Of a DNA stretch of 64,000 bases, positions 19,900 to 30,685 are shown piece by piece (the first letter of the stretch is position 1; every line of letters begins with the position of its first letter). Under the pieces are notes generated by a model. The model did no database searches. It saw only the letters and a list, made by a program, of their open reading frames with translations, and was not told the origin of the DNA. The stretch is taken from contig JABACO010000005.1 of NCBI GenBank assembly GCA_013339895.1, positions 5,838,528-5,902,527 on the forward strand, written 5' to 3'. The translations under genes and the position numbers were made by a program. This DNA comes from Ephydatia muelleri. Its lineage: Eukaryota; Porifera; Demospongiae; Spongillida; Spongillidae.

Positions 19900-20444
19900 A
19901 CTATAGTCTTGGCCAAAAGGTACCTTCTGTGATTGCGTCCATTCCTTTGTGCCATGCTGCATCACTGATTGCCCCAATGGGTGAGGAGGGCATCAATTTT
20001 ACAGGTGTTAGTGTGATGCTGAACAGTGACAGCCATGATGCATGTGCTCAAGTAATAAAGGAAAAGAGGCATTACAGGAAGAAATGTCGGGGTATCAGCC
20101 AGCGAGAGGAGCTAAGAGTACAAAAGCTACATGCAGATGAGGAGGCTATGAAGACCATTCAAGCAGTTTACCCACAGTGTACTATTTGCCACTACCACTT
20201 TAAGTCACAGACATTGCTGGACAAGCACATGTGTGATGGTATAAGAGAGCCTCAGGATGCCCTGAGCATCGCAATGAGGCATGCTAATGAGCTCCTGTCC
20301 AAGATGGACTTGTCTGTTGATGATGCCATAGCTATGCATCAAACATATTTGTGGATGGTACTGGTGAAATTCCATATGCAACCTTTGAACCCAACTTTTA
20401 TTCAGGTTGGGCTCACACGAGGAAGAATATGCACCCTGAGCTGA
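19900..20444 (+). CDS. Transposon protein, C2HC-finger segment (copy 1)
   Basis: The open frame includes KVPSVIASIPLCHAASL, a basic helix EKRHYRKKCRG and a finger C-x2-C-x12-H-x-C at 20178-20233 (CTIC ... KHMC). It lies downstream of the minisatellite in the same element and orientation as the 17317 ORF. It ends shortly before the SAP segment, which is in another frame, so an intron or frameshift separates them. The tandem duplication breakpoint (20039) lies inside it. Confidence 0.6.
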
Positions 20445-20863
20445 CCTCTACAGTAATCCATATCATACATGAGTGCTGGAAGGCTGGGGAATGCAGAGAT
20501 TCTGGCATGGAGAAGATATCAGCCGATGGTGTGTATGCCCGACTGGAGGAGATGCAGTTACAGAAGATAATTCGTTTGAGTGAGCTGCCACTTGTTGGGA
20601 AGATTCGTGCTGTATACCAAAGCATTGGAACAAAGTCCCAGGATTTGTTAGCTGGTGGTCGTAAGCTTGGAAGGCCCCACAGTGATGAAGGCAAAAAGAA
20701 GTCCAGAGTAAATTTGGATGAGCTTGATGTGTCAAAGGACCTGTTGAAGTGGACCAAGCCAGAACTGGAGGCATACTTAGTCCACCACCACATCAAGAAG
20801 ACTGGCAACAAGCCTGAACTTATCAGGCGCGTTCAGGAACATATGGCTGACATTTTACAATGA
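20351..20863 (+). CDS. Transposon protein C-terminus with SAP domain (copy 1)
   Basis: The frame (its nominal first codon is GTG, so it continues from upstream) reads FYSGWAHTRKN, then a helical region, a GRP-type basic patch, and finally a SAP-like helix-turn-helix: LLKWTKPELEAYLVHHHIKK followed by KPELIRRVQEHM. SAP domains bind AT-rich DNA. An identical protein is coded in copy 2 (28885-29397). Confidence 0.65.
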   Translation: MDGTGEIPYATFEPNFYSGWAHTRKNMHPELTSTVIHIIHECWKAGECRDSGMEKISADGVYARLEEMQLQKIIRLSELPLVGKIRAVYQSIGTKSQDLLAGGRKLGRPHSDEGKKKSRVNLDELDVSKDLLKWTKPELEAYLVHHHIKKTGNKPELIRRVQEHMADILQ

Positions 20864-22162
20864 AATTGTTTTGTTCTTCACACGCATATCAACAGAGTAA
20901 CTACTGATATTGATTTACATGTACTCGCGCAAGCGCGTAGGCCTGCACACCACCTATATTTGGGTCTGGAGACGAGATCCAAAGGAGTGTAGTGTTTGTT
21001 TCGATGCTAGAACGATAGGATAATGCAAATATATGCTGGAGCGCTACCTATCGAATCCAGGCAAGCATGTTTATATAGTTTTTGTTCACAAAAACCTCGT
21101 CAGAAAAATGTGTCCTGTTTCCGGTAAGAGGTCTTACCCGATCGACTCTAAACAACGTAGGTTCTCATCCGAAGTAGTTAAAAGGCTGGCTGTACCTTCA
21201 AACATCGTCAAAAGAGTTGAACTACCAGGTACAACTGTAATTGCGGCAATTGGAACCCTTCCGACTAATTTTCCAAAAAGTGAGTTGGACAAAACAAGCG
21301 AAAAAAGTATTAAATTCTCACGAAACCGGTGTTAAATATACCAACTCATTGTAAACAAGTAAGACGACTCATGCAGTTTACTTCTAACCCCTTTGCAGAA
21401 TATGTATGGGGCAATGAGGGAATGTCTGGTAAGCTTTGCAAAGTTTTAATAACTCAGAGGAATTAATTATTGACATTGTCATATGATAAAAGCAATTTGT
21501 TGCTGTGTTACATATCCAAGTTCCTGTTAACGTGCACTTCTATTCACAATGAAGATTATTGAACTAACGCATGGAGTGTAATGGATATCTCCACTAGTAC
21601 AGCTAGCTTTACCAGTATCAAAAGGATTTACGCTTTAGTTATCTCGTCCCTATGCAAATTTATTTTTTTTGCTGTGCACCCAGGTCTTAAACACTAAACA
21701 CACCATTGCACAAACATAAATCCTGACCTTTTCATAGAGACTACAGTGTAATATATCGATACGTGCAAGACAATTAGATACAAACAAATAGTTCCAATGG
21801 TGCCATGCATGCATGTTCTTTTACCCCACAACCCTGACAGCGTCCTCAAAATGCATCTATAAATCATTCCAATAACAATCCTATCTGCCTTTACTTAACA
21901 CCTCACAATCTAAATTGTAACCAACTTACAGCTCATTTTGAGAGATGAAGACGTGTAATACTACAAAAACAACAAAAAAACCATATCACACGAAGTAGTA
22001 GACACAGGGATGGATATCAGATAGTTGAGACAAACCATTAAATACAGTACAGGGGTAATTATAACAGTCGGACATCGGACATTTGGCAGTCAAATTGTGC
22101 CCAATGTCCAATCAAACCGATAATTGATCGGATATTATGTTCAATATTTGTAGAGCCAAAAA
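20864..22162. other. Transposon 3' untranslated part and AT-rich spacer
   Basis: From the SAP stop to the TIR no domain is recognised (the 21033-21335 frame is unremarkable and overlaps the TIR). From 21336 to 22162 the DNA is AT-rich with no supported feature. Repeated at 29398-30685. Confidence 0.4.
21245..21331 (-). repeat. Right TIR of the TTAA transposon (copy 1)
   Basis: Inverted match of 16930-17010. The counterpart in tandem copy 2 (about 29779-29858) has lost 11 bp, including the GTGAGAATT-complement, so that end is damaged. Confidence 0.8.
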
Positions 22163-22973
22163 ATGGCTGCACGTAAACGCAAAGGATTGGAGGTGCGCTG
22201 TGAAGATAATGAAGACATGGAAAAGGAAGCTGGAAGTAGTACGGATTTGAAGAAAAGGCAGGTATCAAAGAGTACATTTGATATTTGGCAACGAAAACAT
22301 GAAGAGTACCCAATGTAATATAAACCAATGGTGAGGAAGATTAAACTAACCAATAGTGAGGTAGATTAAACTAACCAATGGTGAAGTAGATTAAACTAAC
22401 CAAATCAAACACAGGCCTGGCTTCGTTGCGAGTTAGACAAATGAACAAACTTGGTACTATATTTGTATTGCAATGTTTGCGGCATGTAAAAGGAACGTAT
22501 TCGATCGATGAAAAACTACACCAACACATGAGTCACAAGTTCGACAAATCAAAATTTAGCAATCTAACTGCACACGCAACTAGTGACATTCTAAAGCTGC
22601 AATGATTCAGTTCCGAGTTGATTTAGCAAAAGCAATAGGCGAATCTACTGCCATGCTATCGCCTATTGCTGCATGCGTTTCAATGCTCGATGATGAGACA
22701 TACGCAATAATGAAGCAAAAGTTTGACTTATGCTACTTAATGGCAAAGGAAAGTATCCCTTTTGTTAAATATCCAGCCTTGCAGGAATTGGAGACACAGC
22801 TTGGCGTTAAGTTAGGGCTTGCGTATAGCACACCTGTTTCTGCGCAGTATTTTACAAGCTACATTGCTCAAATGCTTCGTGCAGCTTTTGTGGACAAACT
22901 CTCTATATGCCTCCGCTACATCAGGACTCCACAGAGCAGTCTTGCCGCTATCACAGCGGCACTAGCAAAATAG
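22163..22973 (+). pseudogene. hAT-type, ZNF862/C17orf113-like gene remnant (copy 1)
   Basis: A 51-codon ATG frame (22163-22318) ends STFDIWQRKHEEYP, an N-terminal motif I associate with this family. After a 44-bp-spaced repeat there is a zinc-finger half reading CNVCGM, then a stop (TAA at 22491) and RIRSMKNY. Finally the 22602-22973 frame contains DLCYLMAKESIPFVKYPALQ and GLAYSTPVSAQYFTSYIAQM, typical of the central region of these hAT-derived proteins. Stops and frame changes make it non-functional as drawn, though introns could explain some breaks. Confidence 0.6.
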
Positions 22974-24600
22974 ACAGGGTATACATACATATCTTTCAAC
23001 CCGTACATTATAGTAATAATATGCATGCATGGATGCACATCATGCTGGCACATACGCTATGCTGTAGCGTTCCTGTCTATATGTATGCTGAGTAAATTTA
23101 CTGAGTAACTATTGTTTGGGGGGTAGAGTAGGCCCCATACACACTGGCCTCCTCACATTGGGCAGGGATATGGCATTTTACGAGTGGGTGGTGCCATACC
23201 ACCACACCCCCAAACACACCGCGTCACGCCTAACTTGACCCAGACTCCCACTGGTCAAAGGTATGCAGTAGTGGGCTAAGGACGTTTCCTGCAACACAGT
23301 CATCGTGATAGAAGAGGTTAAATACAGTTTCTGGTACTTAAACACAGTTAACCGACATTGCGCGTTCGTTCACCATTAGCGGTCATGCATGATTATCATA
23401 CGATCATCTCACTTAGCAAATAACAATGCCATCCGCAAGCGCAATTATCAGACCCAAAAATGTGCCTAATGCGGTTAAAGGATTAAATTATCTAAGAAAT
23501 AGAGTATGGCAAAAATATGGTATAAGGTACTCAAAAGTGGTTATTGCTCTGGGACTGTTATCCAGTGCATCGCTCTGATCCTGCATTGGAAGTACTCAAA
23601 AGTAAGTACCCAAATTCAATACTTCTCTTTGTGCCAGCTCCTGCACAGCTGAGCTTCAGCCACTAGACTTATCATATAACTTTGTGTTTAAATCTGGAGT
23701 AGCCACTCTCTTTGTATCACGGATGAGCCAGGTAGCTCAGGTACAACTATTGAGAGGTGTATCACACTTACGTTTGACCTTAGCTTGAGAAGTGTCAAGA
23801 CTCCCTTCGTAAAATGGGTCTACACGATGCAGAAAAAATCTCAGATATACCAAGAAGCCTGTCATGGCTGATGGTTGAAAGCAAGTATCTTGGGCTACCA
23901 CAGATGAAGGTATTGAAGAAAGAGATACCCTTTACGAGGAAGCAAGAACCTTGGAGAGACAAAAGGAACTGTTTGTGGTGAAGGGTGGGAGATGCTGCAG
24001 TTGCAGGATTAATTGAACAGACAGTAGTAGAAAGCAGGTCTAAAAGAAAAAGTGAAAAGATGATTGAACGAACCAGTGGTGAAGATGATAACGGTGAACA
24101 GTGGACAGAGATCGAGGAACTGAATGATGATGTGGAAGGCGAAGAGAACACGCCGGTCCTAATTGTCCGATATCCTAGCTAGTTACATTAATATAGCAAT
24201 ATGCACCACCCGTTATGGTCGCACCACGACGCTACCACCTAAATACAAGTTCTTGTAGAACTGTTTGGTTGCTGAACGTTTGTAATGTGCTGAAAACTTG
24301 CTTTATGTTATGTACGTAATTTATCATCACCTTTACAAAATAAGAATTACGTATTACGTATAAATGGATTAGTTATTAAAAATACAAATACAATATATGA
24401 ATCTATTCATTGTATTATTCGTATTTACTTGATCTCTACAGTAGATGACTTTTCTTTTGTTTCTAGTTTGTCCGCCAACTACCTATTCAACAAAAGCTAT
24501 TTCTTCACCTAATTTGAGCACTACACAATTCAGTTGACTATGTAGCAGCAAGGTCAGAAAGTGTCAACATATGGTGCCATTGTAGACAAAGCTAAAATCA
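22974..24600. other. Spacer, no recognised gene (copy 1)
   Basis: Contains a 65-codon acidic frame (23985-24182) with a basic start (SRSKRKSEK) of unknown identity. The opposite-strand frame over the same DNA is Ser/Leu-rich and likely its shadow. Nothing else is supported. Repeated at 31626-33124. Confidence 0.35.
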
Positions 24601-24633
24601 ATTTACCTAGTCACGTGACAATAATGAATTAAC

Positions 24634-24965
24634 GAAACAACACACAACGTACACTGATAGTGCTCGAAAGTTTGCTCCACTTGTGACGAGTAAATGGCTC
24701 TCGAACTCTTGACAATGCACAAGCGCGAAGAACTAAAGAGGACCAAATGATGTACAAGAACGAAAGTTAACGAACAATCACACACACATACACACAACAT
24801 ACATAAGCTGGTAGTGCTCGTGTTACTTGCTTAACTTGTAACTCACGAACTCTTGACAATGCACAAGCGCGAAGAACTAAAGAGGACCAAATAATGTACA
24901 ATAACGAAACTTAACGCACGAACCCCCGGGACACATGCACACAACACACACACACGCACGCACAC

Positions 24966-24998
<33 letters not shown>

Positions 24999-25100
24999 TA
25001 CACAACATACCAAACACACACGTACGCTGATAGTGCTCGTATTACTCTTATGTTTGCTGAACTTTGACGAGTAGTTTCTCTTGACAACGCACAAGCGTGA
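24634..25100. repeat. Diverged tandem repeat with CA microsatellite (copy 1)
   Basis: Three diverged units of about 160-230 bp share TGATAGTGCTCG, CTCTTGACAATGCACAAGCG and AACTAAAGAGGACCAAAT. A CA/CG-rich microsatellite lies at 24934-25022. Frames rich in Val/Cys across it are artefacts. Repeated at 33158-33620 with a 2-bp shorter microsatellite. Confidence 0.75.
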
Positions 25101-25673
25101 CGAACGTACGATGAAACAGCAGAACTAAATCCGCGCTTCAGAGATAATTTATACAGCGATTGCAACGCGTCACGTGAGCCGAAGAGCCATCCGACCTGCA
25201 CGTGCATAAAAGTGCGAAACGGACATCAAATTCGCTTGTTTGTGACAGCCACGAAAGGAAGACAGTATCCATTGCTGTGATAAAGTACGTTATATTTTTT
25301 TGTCATTTATAGAATTTGACGCGTGATTTTATATTGTCCAATGAAATTTTACAATGTCGGATACGCACTTTTTAGTGGGACAGCATCTTGTGCATCCGCG
25401 GGCTTTTTATTCATACGATCATTTGCCTAGCATGAAAAATGGTTATATTTTAGCGTGATGTTATGTTTTTGTCCAAAGCGCACTTGTAACGACCCCTATA
25501 GCATATTGGGTATGCAAAACTTGTGGGACAGTTTAGCCGTAGCTGCGCAGATTAGTGGGGTAAAACTGATACTGGCTTGTAGCTCTTTCCTTATATTCTA
25601 GTGTCCAGGTATTGTACTGCATGCATGTACACCACACGTTTGGTTCACGGCGTGTATTTTTTTAAAGGGAATG
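25101..25673. other. Spacer between repeat and remnant
   Basis: AT-rich, nothing recognised; duplicated at 33623-34195. Confidence 0.35.
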
Positions 25674-26300
25674 GGAAAAAGGAAATTTAGATTGGGGCAA
25701 CATCTGAAGAATGAAGAGCGCGAGCAGCGAAGTCTAATCGTGTCTGTTCCTCGCGAGAGTGTCGATATTTCTGTTTCTTCGTCCCTGACTATATCACACT
25801 GCCTCCGCCATTGGCCTGCCCTGTTTCCATACCGTTAGCAGTGATTTCAGAATGTGTGGTTTCATCTCTCAAACGTCTTACAAGCAATCTTAGCCTGTTA
25901 ATTAGATCCGTTTCCTGCCTAGACTGTAGCCTCCAAACATCCTTCTCTTGTACTCTGCAAGTTCCAGATTCATGGTTCTGGCATAACAGTCCACGTTAAC
26001 AGGACTATCAACTGCTGTGGCTCCATCGATCAAAAACTAAACTGGCCATTGAGCCTTCAGAATAGAACTATCTGCTCAGATGTTTGCAGAGTGCTAAGTT
26101 TTCTTCCTACCAATGTAAATTCTCTTGCAAAGTTGAAATCTGTTTTGGATGTATACTGGGATGGTGCATACCTGTGTAGTGGAAACCCAGATCATCATTT
26201 ACCTCAGCAATGGTGCTACAATGCCTCCACGCTCCATGGTCTGTGTGGTATGCATTGTTTTGTATGTTCTGAGTTTACATTTTGTTCCACCTATAGGTAA
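25674..26300 (+). pseudogene. Transposon-like protein remnant (copy 1)
   Basis: The frame beginning GKRKFRLGQHLKNEEREQRS (ATG about 25670) ends after FPYR. Further on are WFWHNSP and LAKLKSVLDVYWDGAYLCSG followed by NPD. A spacing of a helix, then CxGNPD, is familiar from sponge and cnidarian transposon-like proteins, but I cannot name the family. Multiple stops. Repeated at 34196-34822. Confidence 0.3.
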
Positions 26301-26878
26301 CAAGTCATCACAGATATAGCACCTACAGTTAAGAACAGTGAAGATGTTCTATTCTTTTGGTCAATGCTAAGTTCTAACTGTGATGAGGAATCAAGCAAAA
26401 CTTTGTTTCAAATGGTAGTGGATTTGTGGGTAACAGTTCGGGGTTATTCATGCTCAAGTGCTTGGGTATAAAAGTACAAGATTGCCCAAAAGAAATCAAC
26501 ACAGAAGTCGAAAGGCATTAGGAAGATAAACGTTTATGTCGTTTGAACGTAGTGAATTTGACAGAAACTATGCTCTCTCCGATTGCAATTGGATACATAT
26601 GATGTAGATGTGAGCATGGCCACGCGGTGGAGGGTATATTAGACTTGGGAGCGGGAAGATTGGTCAGTCTAGGTCTCAGTGCACGTGACACCAAGAAATT
26701 TCTCTATGTCTGATCACAAGGAGGAAAACGCTGTTCTGACGGATAAGGGAAAGGACGCTGACAGATCTTCTGACCGTTTGCTTACTGTGCGAATGGACCT
26801 GATGCTTCAGTCCATGCAGCGCGACACCGGGAAATTTCACTATGTCTGATCACGAGGAGGAAAACGCTGTTCTGACGG

Positions 26879-27289
26879 ATGACGCGGATCGAAAAAGCAG
26901 AACATGCGGCGGAGAGGAAGATCGCCAAGCGCCTGCACAAGGCAAAAGAGCCTACCGCACTGGTACCATTCGCGGGGTCCGCACCAGGAGCCTGCCACCA
27001 GTGTGGCGAAATCGGCCATTGGAGGCGTGAATGCCCTAAACGTGTGGTCGCAGGTGCAACGTATCCTTTATTACATGTAGTGAGTAAAAATGCGGAGTAT
27101 ACAGAGGACACGTGTTCAGGTGTCAAGGGTGTATGTAAGGGGAATGAAGGTGTTGATTTACAGAAAGGTGACATTTTATTGCCACCCCATGGTGTGTATC
27201 CTACTGTCAAGGGTAGACTGAATAGTTGCGTTACTTCTTGGTGGGAGGAGTTATGTGCCCACCACCATCCCTTATTCCCAGGGTTTTGA
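26879..27289 (+). pseudogene. Ngaro-like gag C-terminus with CCHC knuckle (copy 1)
   Basis: The zinc knuckle CHQCGEIGHWRREC (C-x2-C-x4-H-x4-C) lies at 26992-27033. The frame ends with VKGRLNSCVTSWWEELCA, resembling the start of the RT region in Ngaro elements, and then stops. Upstream, a 30-bp MSDH..EENAVLTD start is duplicated (26706 and 26842), the first followed by a stop. Copy 2 equivalent: 35401-35811. Confidence 0.65.
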
Positions 27290-27321
27290 AACATGCAGAA
27301 ATATGCTAAGCAAAGGGAACT

Positions 27322-27525
27322 TTGGTTGTGCCTGCATGGGAATCAGGCCCATTTTGGCCACTAATATGTCCCAATGGTCTAGATTTGGCCAAGTTTGTCG
27401 ACGCATTTGTGTTGCTGCCATTGTCAGATAATCTTTTTTGCCCTGGTGAATCTGGGCAAGTGTTGTTCCATGGGGAAGTCCCTAACTCTGATGTCTATGC
27501 TCTCAGGGTTAATTGTGTGGTATAA
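27322..27525 (+). pseudogene. RNase H tail of the Ngaro-like element (copy 1)
   Basis: The frame starts VVPAWESGPFWPLICPNG and ends with an LFHGEVPNSDVYALRV-type segment. In Ngaro/DIRS elements a PxWxxxPFWP block closes the RT-RNase H protein. It lies about 30 bp after the RT start, so over 1 kb of catalytic sequence is deleted between them. Copy 2: 35844-36047. Confidence 0.5.
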
Positions 27526-27590
27526 CCTTGCACTGGGCAGTTGCTTGGGTATGCTTGCATTCTGTAACAATGTGAGCTGTGCCAACCTTT

Positions 27591-27841
27591 GCGTGTTGAC
27601 TGTGTTTAGCCATTTGGGCTGCATCAACTGGCGTGTTGACTGCGTTTAGCCATTTGGGCTGTGTCGACCGGTGTGTTACTGTGTTTAGCCACTTGGGCTG
27701 TGTCAACTGGCGTGTTGACTGTGTTTAGCCATTTGGGCTGTGTCAACCGGCGTGTTGACTGCGTTTAGCCATTTGGGCTGTGTCAATCGGCGTGTTGACT
27801 GTGTTTAGCCATTTGGGCTGAGTCAACCGGCGTGTTGACCA
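27591..27841. repeat. 40-bp minisatellite in the Ngaro-like element (copy 1)
   Basis: About six units of 40 bp, each GCGTGTTGACTGTGTTTAGC then CATTTGGGCTG and GTCAACCG. Lies between the RNase H tail and the recombinase. Copy 2: 36113-36363, same unit number. Confidence 0.9.
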
Positions 27842-27899
27842 TTGATTACGAGAACAATCATCAGTGAATTTCTAACTGCTTTTTTCTATCCTTGTTGAT

Positions 27900-28559
27900 A
27901 TGATGTCTGCAGGTGTCTGGCCTTTGCTGATAAATCTGGGGGACCCTGAGTTACAACGCTTAGCCCAGTCTCTACCAGCCACGGTTCTGAGAAGCAGGGC
28001 AGATTCCACAACAAAGAAATATCTAGGTGCATACCAGAGATGGAAGACCCAGACACGAAGTACCTGCATTCCCTGTCCAAGCAGTGCATTTGCACTATAC
28101 CTGCAACATCTAAGTGAGTCTGTGCAGTCCAAAGCTGCAGTAGAGGAGGCAGTGCATGCACTGTCATGGTTGCATGAGGTAGCCGGGCTTGAGCCTGTGA
28201 GTAGTGTGCCTATAGTGCAGGCTACACTGAGTGGTCTGAGGCGTGTTCTGGCCAAACCCAAAACTCGTAAAGAGTAGATATGTTGAAGGCCATGGTGGAG
28301 TCTGTGGGGCTAGATCCATCCCTGACGGAGGTCAGGTTGTTGGCAATGTGTTTGATATCATTTGCTGGATTCCTGAGGTGCGATGAGCTGATTAAGCTTA
28401 AGTGTTCCGATATAACTATAAATGCAGTGAGTATGATTATTACTGTTGCCTCCAGTAAGACAGATCAGTACAGAGAGGGATCTTCCCTTGTTGTGGCTAG
28501 GACATGGACAGAGACCTGTCCAGTGAGCATGTTGGAAAGGTATTTCACCATGGGTGGGT
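27900..28559 (+). pseudogene. Tyrosine recombinase, truncated (copy 1)
   Basis: First frame 27900-28277: a SAM-like core-binding domain (TTKKYLGAYQRWKTQT, FALYLQHL). Second frame 28280-28559: catalytic-domain start with FLRCDEL (box-I Arg) and SSKTDQYREG (beta-hairpin Lys). A stop and frame change separate them at 28277. The rest (HxxR, H/W, Tyr) is lost at the duplication junction. Confidence 0.8.
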
Positions 28560-30685
28560 AGTGTGCCTATAGTGCATGTGCTCAAGTAATAAAGGAAAAG
28601 AGGCATTACAGGAAGAAATGTCGGGGTATCAGCCAGCGAGAGGAGCTAAGAGTACAAAAGCTACATGCAGATGAGGAGGCTATGAAGACCATTCAAGCAG
28701 TTTACCCACAGTGTACTATTTGCCACTACCACTTTAAGTCACAGACATTGCTGGACAAGCACATGTGTGATGGTATAAGAGAGCCTCAGGATGCCCTGAG
28801 CATCGCAATGAGGCATGCTAATGAGCTCCTGTCCAAGATGGACTTGTCTGTTGATGATGCCATAGCTATGCATCAAACATATTTGTGGATGGTACTGGTG
28901 AAATTCCATATGCAACCTTTGAACCCAACTTTTATTCAGGTTGGGCTCACACGAGGAAGAATATGCACCCTGAGCTGACCTCTACAGTAATCCATATCAT
29001 ACATGAGTGCTGGAAGGCTGGGGAATGCAGAGATTCTGGCATGGAGAAGATATCAGCCGATGGTGTGTATGCCCGACTGGAGGAGATGCAGTTACAGAAG
29101 ATAATTCGTTTGAGTGAGCTGCCACTTGTTGGGAAGATTCGTGCTGTATACCAAAGCATTGGAACAAAGTCCCAGGATTTGTTAGCTGGTGGTCGTAAGC
29201 TTGGAAGGCCCCACAGTGATGAAGGCAAAAAGAAGTCCAGAGTAAATTTGGATGAGCTTGATGTGTCAAAGGACCTGTTGAAGTGGACCAAGCCAGAACT
29301 GGAGGCATACTTAGTCCACCACCACATCAAGAAGACTGGCAACAAGCCTGAACTTATCAGGCGCGTTCAGGAACATATGGCTGACATTTTACAATGAAAT
29401 TGTTTTGTTCTTCACACGCATATCAACAGAGTAACTACTGATATTGATTTACATGTACTCGCGCAAGCGCGTAGGCCTGCACACCACCTATATTTGGGTC
29501 TGGAGACGAGATCCAAAGGAGTGTAGTGTTTGTTTCGATGCTAGAACGATAGGATAATGCAAATATATGCTGGAGCGCTACCTATCGAATCCAGGCGAGC
29601 ATGTTTATATAGTTTTTGTTCACAAAAACCTCGTCAGAAAAATGTGTCCTGTTTCCGGGAAGAGGTCTTACCCGATCGACTCTAAACAACGTAGGTTCTC
29701 ATCCGAAGTAGTTAAAAGGCTGGCTGTACCTTCAAACATCGTCAAAAGAGTTGAACTACCAGGTACAACTGTAATTGCGGCAACTGGAACCCTTCCGACT
29801 AATTTTCCAAAAAGTGAGTTCGACAAAACAAGCGAAAAAAGTATTAAATCGGTGTTAAATATACCAACTCATTGTAAACAAGTAAGACGACTCATGCAGT
29901 TTACTTCTAACCCCTTTGCAGAATATGTATGGGGCAATGAGGGAATGTCTGGTAAGCTTTGCAAAGTTTTAATAACTCAGAGGAATTAATTATTGACATT
30001 GTCACATGATAAAAGCAATTTGTTGCTGTGTTACATATCCAAGTTCCTGTTAACGTGCACTTCTATTCACAATGAAGATTATTGAACTAACGCATGGAGT
30101 GTAATGGATATCTCCACTAGTACAGCTAGCTTTACCAGTATCAAAAGGATTTACGCTTTAGTTATCTCGTCCCTATGCAAATTTATTTTTTTTGCTGTGC
30201 ACCCAGGTCTTAAACACTAAACACACCATTGCACAAACATAAATCCTGACCTTTTCATAGAGACTACAGTGTAATATATCGATACGTGCAAGACAATTAG
30301 ATACAAACAAATAGTTCCAATGGTGCCATGCATGCATGTTCTTTTACCCCACAACCCTGACAGCGTCCTCAAAATGCATCTATAAATCATTCCAATAACA
30401 ATCCTATCTGCCTTTACTTAACACCTCACAATCTAAATTGTAACCAACTTACAGCTCATTTTGAGAGATGAAGACGTGTAATACTACAAAAACAACAAAA
30501 AAACCATATCACACGAAGTAGTAGACACAGGGATGGATATCAGATAGTTGAGACAAACCATTAAATACAGTACAGGGGTAATTATAACAGTCGGACATCG
30601 GACATTTGGCAGTCAAATTGTGCCCAATGTCCAATCAAACCGATAATTGATCGGATATTATGTTCAATATTTGTAGAGCCAAAAA

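Larger units (their letters stand above)
16930..21331 (+). mobile_element. TTAA-flanked DNA transposon with long TIRs, 4.4 kb
   Basis: The left end reads CACCGGTTCCGTGAGAATTT and the right end is its inverted near-copy. Similarity extends about 75-85 bp inward, including AAAATTAGTCGGAA. Both ends abut TTAA (16926-16929 and 21332-21335), which I read as the target duplication. Inside are the Cys-cluster/AT-hook ORF, a 21-bp minisatellite, a C2HC finger and a SAP segment. TTAA targeting is known for piggyBac and Kolobok elements; the protein is not piggyBac-like, so Kolobok-like or an undescribed group is possible. The same 5' end is present in the right arm (51332), and the 3' end is duplicated at 29858. 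Confidence 0.75.
20039..28559 (+). repeat. Tandem duplication, copy 1 (8.5 kb)
   Basis: Nearly identical to 28573-37081. I count about a dozen substitutions and a few indels: 11 bp at the TIR, 7 bp near 22907, 8 and 2 bp near 24240-24310, 2 bp in the CA repeat. Copy 1 keeps the true left flank (the rest of the transposon). Its right end cuts the YR recombinase. Confidence 0.97.
26524..28559 (+). mobile_element. Ngaro-like YR retrotransposon, truncated copy 1
   Basis: Begins with terminal repeat A1 (26524-26680), then the gag CCHC segment, the RNase H tail, the 40-bp minisatellite and the first part of the tyrosine recombinase. It is cut at 28559 by the tandem-duplication junction, so the recombinase C-terminus and the right repeats are missing. 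See copy 2 for the complete layout. Confidence 0.75.

Noticed and set aside
19315-19977. Pro/His/Ser-rich and Trp/Arg-rich frames over the GGA/GGT array
   Set aside because: Composition artefacts of a 21-bp repeat that keeps most frames open; only the EVEDGGE frame adjoins real coding.
20413-20811. Minus frames of 132 and 103 aa (also 28947-29345)
   Set aside because: Antisense shadows of the SAP-domain coding segment.
22059-22353. Minus frames of 89 and 70 aa
   Set aside because: Shadows of the hAT-like N-terminal frame on the plus strand.
23795-24151. 118-aa Ser/Leu-rich minus frame, also in copy 2
   Set aside because: Conserved only because the DNA is a recent tandem duplicate; lies opposite an acidic plus frame and has no family signal.
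24843-25207. Val/Cys-rich frames near the CA repeat (also 33367-33729)
   Set aside because: They translate a microsatellite and diverged tandem repeat; no domain and a different frame in each copy.
27591-27841. CRISPR-like array
   Set aside because: Units are contiguous 40-bp repeats without unique spacers, in eukaryotic retroelement DNA: a minisatellite.
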